Shown here one piece after another: positions 29,100 to 33,577 of a DNA stretch of 33,577 bases. Source of the DNA: CAZCFB01 sp964511535 (GTDB taxonomy: Bacteria; Myxococcota_A; Polyangia; GCA-2747355; CAZCFB01); NCBI GenBank assembly GCA_964511535.1, contig CAZEFW010000100.1, positions 1-33,577 of the forward strand, read 5' to 3'. A program made the translations under genes and the position numbers. The notes beneath the pieces are model-generated. The model searched no databases. It was not told where the DNA came from and worked only from the letters and a program-made list of their open reading frames with translations. Every line of letters starts with the position of its first letter. Positions within the stretch are counted from its first letter, which is position 1.

Positions 29100-29888
29100 T
29101 CAGGCCCCGGCCACCTCGTACCCCGCGGCCCACATCCACAGGTGGATCATGAGCCGCAGCAGCGCGGCCACCATGGCCACCGCGACATAGTCCAGGCCGG
29201 GCAGGGCAGCGGCCGCGGTCACCGCGCCCCAGGCCAGCCAGCCGGTGGCCCACAGCAGCATGGCGGGACGAGGGCGGTCGGTGAGCAGCCGCAGCGCCGC
29301 GCCCGGGGCCGCGAGCGTCCCGACGCCTCGCACCACCAGCAGGACCTGGGCGTAATGCGCCACGCAGTGCACCAGCGCCAGCACCAGCACGAAGGGCAGG
29401 GCGGCGAGCAGGTGCAGGACCATGATCTCCAGCTCGTTGTCCGCAGCGTGGAGGGTGCGCGACAGGGGCACCAGGGAGAACCACGCGCCCGCGCCCAGCG
29501 CTGCCGAGGCGACCAGCGCCACCACGCGAAGCGCAAGCAACCGGAGCCACGGTCCGCCCACCGCCGCGCGTAAAGGCCGCCCTGAAAACCGGCACAGCAT
29601 CACGCTGGCGGCCAGGGCCCCGAGCACCAGGTGCAGCCCCAGGACGCACGCGCCGGCCGTGAGCAGCCGTCGCAGCAGGGCCGGCTCCTGTTGCACCAAC
29701 ACCGCCCAGGTGAACAGGTCTGGCGCCGGGCGTCCCTGCAGCGGCACGCCCAGCTCGGAGAGGGACCAGAGCCAGCTCACCATGACGGAGATCAAGTGGA
29801 ACCCCACCAGCATCCCCAGCAGCCCCGGGCTGCGCAGGGCGCGCGACACAGCGCCCGCCGCCAGGGCGCGGCTGCTGTCACCTGTCAT
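29100..29888 (-). CDS. Polytopic inner-membrane protein of unknown function
   Basis: 262 aa. About six hydrophobic helices are visible, including LLGMLVGFHLISVMVSWLWS (about 23-42), AGACVLGLHLVLGALAASVM (about 78-97), LLALRVVALVASAALGAGAW (about 116-135), VLHLLAALPFVLVLALVHCV (about 157-176), and two near the C-terminus. No family was recognised. The ATG follows directly on the stop of the M1 peptidase gene (TGA-ATG), so the two are translationally coupled and probably work together, perhaps as a membrane anchor or partner for the exported peptidase. Confidence 0.8.
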   Translation of the reverse strand: MTGDSSRALAAGAVSRALRSPGLLGMLVGFHLISVMVSWLWSLSELGVPLQGRPAPDLFTWAVLVQQEPALLRRLLTAGACVLGLHLVLGALAASVMLCRFSGRPLRAAVGGPWLRLLALRVVALVASAALGAGAWFSLVPLSRTLHAADNELEIMVLHLLAALPFVLVLALVHCVAHYAQVLLVVRGVGTLAAPGAALRLLTDRPRPAMLLWATGWLAWGAVTAAAALPGLDYVAVAMVAALLRLMIHLWMWAAGYEVAGA

Positions 29889-31700
29889 TCAGGGCCCCAC
29901 CAGCTGGAGCAGGTGCTGCACGACAGTCGTCCACTGCCACGCCGCGCGCCGGGCGCCACGGTCCTGGGCCACGGCGCAGGAGAGATCAGCCGGCGTGGGA
30001 TCCAGGCCGAGCCGACGCACCGGCCCGAGGGTGGCCCGGACGAGCCGGGGGGCGGTGATCTCCTGCTCCCAGGGCGTGCCGTCCACCTCCCGCACGCGCA
30101 TGCCCTCACGGGTGACCACCAGCAGCTTGAGCGGCAAGGCCAGGTCCCCGGTGCGCTTGATCTCGATGTGCCGCTCCCCGCAGCGGATGCTGTAGTCCAC
30201 CACCTTGCGACCGCGCACGACCCCGTCGAGCAGGTCTGCCACGGCCTGGCGCTCGTCGGCCGGCGCCGCGTCCAGCAGCAGGCGCTCCAGGTCGGCCCCG
30301 CCAGGGTGCGAGAAGGCGTGCCGCCGCACATAGGCGCCCAGGGCGGCGAGCATGGCGTGCCTGCCCACCAGGTCCTCCACCGTGGCCAGCAGCAGCGCCG
30401 CCCGGGAGTAGATCGTGCGCATGTACGCGCCGGAGCTCTTGAACGATGCGGCCGGCTCGCCCACGGCCAGGGGCTTCGGCCCGCTCCACATGGCCGACAG
30501 GCGGCGGTTCTGGTGGTGCCCCAGCCGCACGGCGCCCAGCCCGAAGATGGATCGATTCGCCCCGTACAGCTCGTCGGCGATGAGCCCCGTGACATATGTG
30601 GTCACCCCCTCGTCCAGCCACGGCTCGGCCACCTCGTTGGTGGCCACCATGCCCTGAAAGTACTGGTGCACCAGCTCGTGGATCACCAGCACGTCCACGC
30701 CGCGATGCCACCGCGGGACCCAGGCCGGCGTCCAGGTGGTGAACAGGGTGGGGTACTCCATGCCCGCGCCGCCCAGGGCCCGGGTGGGCATGTCCACCAC
30801 CGTGAGCCGCGGGTAGGGGTACGGCAGAAACCAGCGCTGCAGCAGGCCCAGCGCCTCCGATACGTTGAACAGGATCCGGTCCCGCGCGCCGCGCCCGGGC
30901 ACGGACAACAGGGTCACGTTCACGCCCGCCTCCCTGGACTGGTGCTTCGTGAACGCTGGCCAGGCCGCGAAGGCCAGATCATGCACCCCGTCCGCCTCGA
31001 GGTGCAGGCGCTGCAGGTCCGAGTTCTCCAGCGGATCCGGGCGAGGGGTGCGCCCCGTGGCGCCGACGGTCCAGCCGGCAGGCAGGGTGAGCTCCACCCG
31101 ATAGGTGGCGAAGGGCGCGAAGTACTCGTCGTATGCGTGGTACGCGGGCGAGTGCCAGGTCCCGTCCGGGTTCAGAAAGCAGAGCTTCGGGTACCACTGG
31201 GCCACCATCACGAAGTCCCCGGCCACCCCGGTGCGCGCGAACAGGTGGGGCAGCTTGCTGCGGAACTCCATCATCAGGCTCAGGTCCTCGCCCGGAGGGA
31301 GGGGCTCGTTCAGGGCCACCGAGAGCACGGTGCCGTCATGCAGCAGTTTTCCGGCCAGGGGCGTCTGACCGCGGTTGATGGTGCTCACCTTGATCCAGCC
31401 TGGCACCGCCGGATCCCAGCTGCTGTAACGCATGCGCCCCCGGCTCTGCGACATGAACCGGGTGTTCGGCCCCGAGAACGCGTTGAGGTACAGATGCAGG
31501 CGCACCTCCGACAGCGCGCGCTGCGCCGTGTTGCGCAGGCGGAGCCGCAGCCAGCCCTTCACCAGGCCGCTGTCCGGCTCCAGCCGGGCGCGCATGTTGT
31601 AGTGCACGTTCGGGTCCGGTAGCGGGGGCGCGGCGGCGACCGAAGGCGTGACCAAAATGCCCACCACAACGAGCGCCAGGATGAGGTGGCGGATAGCCAT
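29889..31700 (-). CDS. Exported M1-family zinc aminopeptidase-like protein
   Basis: 603 aa. The N-terminus (MAIRHLILALVVVGILVTPS, then VAAAPP) is a signal peptide. The first half is the M1 beta-sandwich domain. The active site is complete: HELVHQYF (341-348, catalytic Glu342) and, 19 residues on, Glu364 in WLDEGVTTYV as third zinc ligand. The substrate-binding GxMEN motif appears as GAGMEYP (312-318), a variant seen in bacterial M1 relatives. It should act in the periplasm or at the cell surface, trimming peptides. There is no Shine-Dalgarno; TAGACT lies six bases before the ATG, suggesting a leaderless message. It is divergent from tsaE and coupled to the membrane protein downstream. Confidence 0.9.
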   Translation of the reverse strand: MAIRHLILALVVVGILVTPSVAAAPPLPDPNVHYNMRARLEPDSGLVKGWLRLRLRNTAQRALSEVRLHLYLNAFSGPNTRFMSQSRGRMRYSSWDPAVPGWIKVSTINRGQTPLAGKLLHDGTVLSVALNEPLPPGEDLSLMMEFRSKLPHLFARTGVAGDFVMVAQWYPKLCFLNPDGTWHSPAYHAYDEYFAPFATYRVELTLPAGWTVGATGRTPRPDPLENSDLQRLHLEADGVHDLAFAAWPAFTKHQSREAGVNVTLLSVPGRGARDRILFNVSEALGLLQRWFLPYPYPRLTVVDMPTRALGGAGMEYPTLFTTWTPAWVPRWHRGVDVLVIHELVHQYFQGMVATNEVAEPWLDEGVTTYVTGLIADELYGANRSIFGLGAVRLGHHQNRRLSAMWSGPKPLAVGEPAASFKSSGAYMRTIYSRAALLLATVEDLVGRHAMLAALGAYVRRHAFSHPGGADLERLLLDAAPADERQAVADLLDGVVRGRKVVDYSIRCGERHIEIKRTGDLALPLKLLVVTREGMRVREVDGTPWEQEITAPRLVRATLGPVRRLGLDPTPADLSCAVAQDRGARRAAWQWTTVVQHLLQLVGP

Positions 31701-31781
31701 GGCGCCAGTCTACACAAGGCGCGCGAGAAAGGCGTCATAGGTTTGCGCCCCCTCTATTGCCATGCAATGGTGCTTAGCTGG

Positions 31782-32276
31782 ATGACTTGCGATTCCGCGA
31801 TACCTCACCTGACCAGCAGCAGCGAGGGGCAGACCGAGGCGCTGGGCCATGCCCTGGGACTGGCGCTGAGGCCGGGCAGCGTGGTGGGCCTGGTGGGTGA
31901 GCTCGGCGCGGGCAAGACCTGCCTCGCCCGGGGAGTGGCGCGCGGGCTCGAGGTCCCGCCCGAGGTCCATGTCAGCAGCCCAACCTTCACGCTGGTCAAC
32001 GAGTACGCCGGGCGGATCCCGCTGTACCACGTGGACCTGTACCGGCTGGGAGATCCCGACGAGCTGGTGGAGATCGGGCTGGAGGAGTACTACGGCGGAC
32101 AAGGCGCCTGCCTGGTGGAATGGTTCGACCGGTTCCCGGACGATGTCCCTGCCGAGCGGCTGGTGGTTCAGATGGCGGTGACCGGTGATGACGACCGCGA
32201 ACTGATGCTCGAGGCGAGCGGCGAGGCGCACCGCGAATTGGCCTCGCGATGGTGCCGTCTGGCCAAAGCTGAATGA
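31782..32276 (+). CDS. tsaE: tRNA threonylcarbamoyladenosine biosynthesis ATPase TsaE
   Basis: 164 aa. TsaE drives the TsaBDE complex that makes t6A37 on ANN-decoding tRNAs. The Walker A motif GELGAGKT, the SSPTFTLVNEY segment, YHVDLYRLGDPDELVEIGLE and CLVEWFDRF are all family landmarks. The start is uncertain: the frame is open from 31686, with ATGs at 31686, 31767 and 31782, none with a clear ribosome-binding site. The last gives the usual short N-terminus. No tsaB or tsaD is nearby. Lon follows 98 bases downstream. Confidence 0.93.
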   Translation: MTCDSAIPHLTSSSEGQTEALGHALGLALRPGSVVGLVGELGAGKTCLARGVARGLEVPPEVHVSSPTFTLVNEYAGRIPLYHVDLYRLGDPDELVEIGLEEYYGGQGACLVEWFDRFPDDVPAERLVVQMAVTGDDDRELMLEASGEAHRELASRWCRLAKAE

Positions 32277-32374
32277 CGACTTATATTGGGTGTTTCGGAG
32301 GCGGGCGGCGCGCAGGTGAAGATAATAAAACGACCTGAGATTTCGGTTGAAGTATAGAGCTCCAGGAGCCTGGA

Positions 32375-33577
32375 ATGACGAAGAAAGACGCACCTGACAA
32401 TAATGACGGCCCCGTTGAGATTCCTGATCTGCTGCCGATCCTGCCCCTGCGCAACTCGGTGCTCTTTCCGGGAAGCATCATCCCCATCGACGTTGGCCGT
32501 AAGAAGTCGGTCAGGCTTGTGGAAGAGGCGATCAGCAAGGAGCGCCCGGTCATCGGCATCCTCACGCAGCGCGATGCACGCACCGAAGACCCGGCCGACG
32601 CCGACCTGTACACCGTGGGCTGCGCGGCGCGTATCCTGAAGGTGATCAAGCTGGCCAAGGACAACTTCAGCGTCATCCTGCAGGGCATCAGCCGCGTGCG
32701 GGTGCTGGAGTACCAGCAGCGCGAGCCGTTCATCATCGGCAGGGTCCAGGCGGTGCCTGACATGCCCAAGCCGGACGTCGAGCTCGACGCCCTGGTGCTC
32801 AACCTCAAGGACATCGCCAAGCGCGTGGTCAAGCTGATGCCCGAGCTGCCCAAGGAGGCATCCGCGCTGCTGGACTCTGTTTCGGATCCGGGCCAGCTGG
32901 CCGACCTGCTCACCTCCAACCTGGACGTGCCGGTTGAGGAGAAGCAGGAGATCCTGGAGACCTACGACCTCAAGGCGCGCCTGCGCAAGGTGCTCGCCTT
33001 CCTCTCGCGTCAGCTCGAGGTGCTCAAGGTCCGCGAGAAGATCAACACCCAGGTGCAGGAGGAGATGGGGCGCAATCAGCGCGAATACGTGCTGCGCCAG
33101 CAGCTCAAGGCGATCAAGGAGGAGCTGGGGGAGATGGACGAGGCGGGGGGCGACCTGGACGAGTTCAAGGATCGCATCGCCGAGGCCGAGATGCCCGAGG
33201 AGGCGGAGAAGGCGGCGACCAAGCAGCTCGACCGGCTCAAGGTGATGCAGCCGTCTTCGGCCGAGTACACCGTCACCCGGACCTACCTGGAGTGGCTGGT
33301 GGACCTGCCCTGGGCCAAGTCCACCGAGGACAACCTGGACATCGACAACGTCCGCGTGGTGCTGGACGAGGACCACTACGACCTGGAGAAGATCAAGAAG
33401 CGCATCGTGGAGTACATCGCCGTGCGCAAGCTCAAGCCGGACAAGAAGGGCCCGATCCTGTGCCTGGCAGGCCCTCCCGGGGTGGGTAAGACCAGCCTCG
33501 GGCGCAGCATCGCCCGGGCCATCGGGCGCGAGTTCATCCGGGTCTCTCTGGGCGGCGTGCGCGACGAGGCCGAGATC
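32375..33577 (+). CDS. lon: ATP-dependent protease Lon (5' part, cut by the window end)
   Basis: The first 401 codons, open to the end of the window. The LonN substrate-binding domain (LLPILPLRNSVLFPGSIIPI to about residue 200) is followed by the helical region (REYVLRQQLKAIKEELGEMD, YLEWLVDLPW) and the start of the AAA+ domain with Walker A GPPGVGKTS (about residue 367). Lon degrades misfolded and regulatory proteins in the cytosol, and myxobacteria use Lon paralogs in development. AGGAG six bases before the ATG fixes the start. The 98-base gap upstream is AT-richer but shows no convincing heat-shock promoter. The proteolytic domain lies outside the window. Confidence 0.96.
   Translation, partial: MTKKDAPDNNDGPVEIPDLLPILPLRNSVLFPGSIIPIDVGRKKSVRLVEEAISKERPVIGILTQRDARTEDPADADLYTVGCAARILKVIKLAKDNFSVILQGISRVRVLEYQQREPFIIGRVQAVPDMPKPDVELDALVLNLKDIAKRVVKLMPELPKEASALLDSVSDPGQLADLLTSNLDVPVEEKQEILETYDLKARLRKVLAFLSRQLEVLKVREKINTQVQEEMGRNQREYVLRQQLKAIKEELGEMDEAGGDLDEFKDRIAEAEMPEEAEKAATKQLDRLKVMQPSSAEYTVTRTYLEWLVDLPWAKSTEDNLDIDNVRVVLDEDHYDLEKIKKRIVEYIAVRKLKPDKKGPILCLAGPPGVGKTSLGRSIARAIGREFIRVSLGGVRDEAEI

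Noticed and set aside
32277..32374. Heat-shock (sigma32 or CIRCE) promoter for lon
   Set aside because: AT-rich hexamers such as GATAAT occur, but no -35 at proper spacing, no CIRCE inverted repeat and no sigma32 motif was found.

Overview
The window is GC-rich bacterial chromosome, most likely from a member of the Myxococcota or a close deltaproteobacterial relative. Three lines of evidence point there. A secreted repeat protein ends in a MYXO-CTERM-type sorting tail (Gly-Cys, a hydrophobic helix, then five arginines). A TonB-like protein has an FHA-like N-terminus and an AgmX/PglI (gliding-type) C-terminal domain. A small outer-membrane barrel resembles the family typical of myxobacteria. 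No phage, transposase, CRISPR or rRNA genes were seen.

Layout. (1) 1-590: a functional tRNA-Leu(UAA) on the minus strand and a second copy of the same locus. The 5' half of the second copy is intact, but it is interrupted in the variable arm by about 135 bp. Two related hairpin elements lie in this region. (2) 590-4680, minus strand: a barrel protein, a seven-repeat CARDB surface protein and a 61-aa zinc-ribbon protein. (3) 4725-7943: an RND/MMPL exporter convergent with a Nit1-like amidase. The short gap between them holds inverted heptamer arrays and a REP-like palindrome. (4) 8046-21429, plus strand: a long housekeeping block, with an attenuator-like leader, then rimP-nusA-ylxR-infB-ylxP-rbfA-nrnA-truB, then a promoter, then rpsO-pnp-dut-mtnP-pfkB. 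Genes in this block overlap or nearly touch, so translation factors, ribosome maturation, tRNA modification and RNA decay are co-expressed, with nucleotide clean-up and methylthioadenosine salvage at the end. The usual ribF between truB and rpsO is absent. (5) 21499-29024: the accessory, cell-envelope part. A candidate ECF-sigma promoter precedes the FHA-like/AgmX-type protein. A minus-strand operon encodes a PAAR protein with a beta-barrel-like tail, a kinesin-light-chain TPR protein and an outer-membrane protein. Divergent from it is a zinc-ribbon Ser/Thr kinase whose ATP-binding lysine is replaced by arginine and whose tail carries repeated Thr/Ser motifs. (6) 29100-33577: a membrane protein coupled to an exported M1 peptidase, then tsaE and the first 401 codons of lon.

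The most unusual material is the PAAR/TPR/barrel/kinase neighbourhood, the PAAR-barrel fusion itself, the GTAG-headed palindrome pair at 28954-29024, and the broken tRNA-Leu copy with paired hairpins that share a core but have different, compensated arms. Functions are inferred from sequence motifs read by eye; no database search was run.
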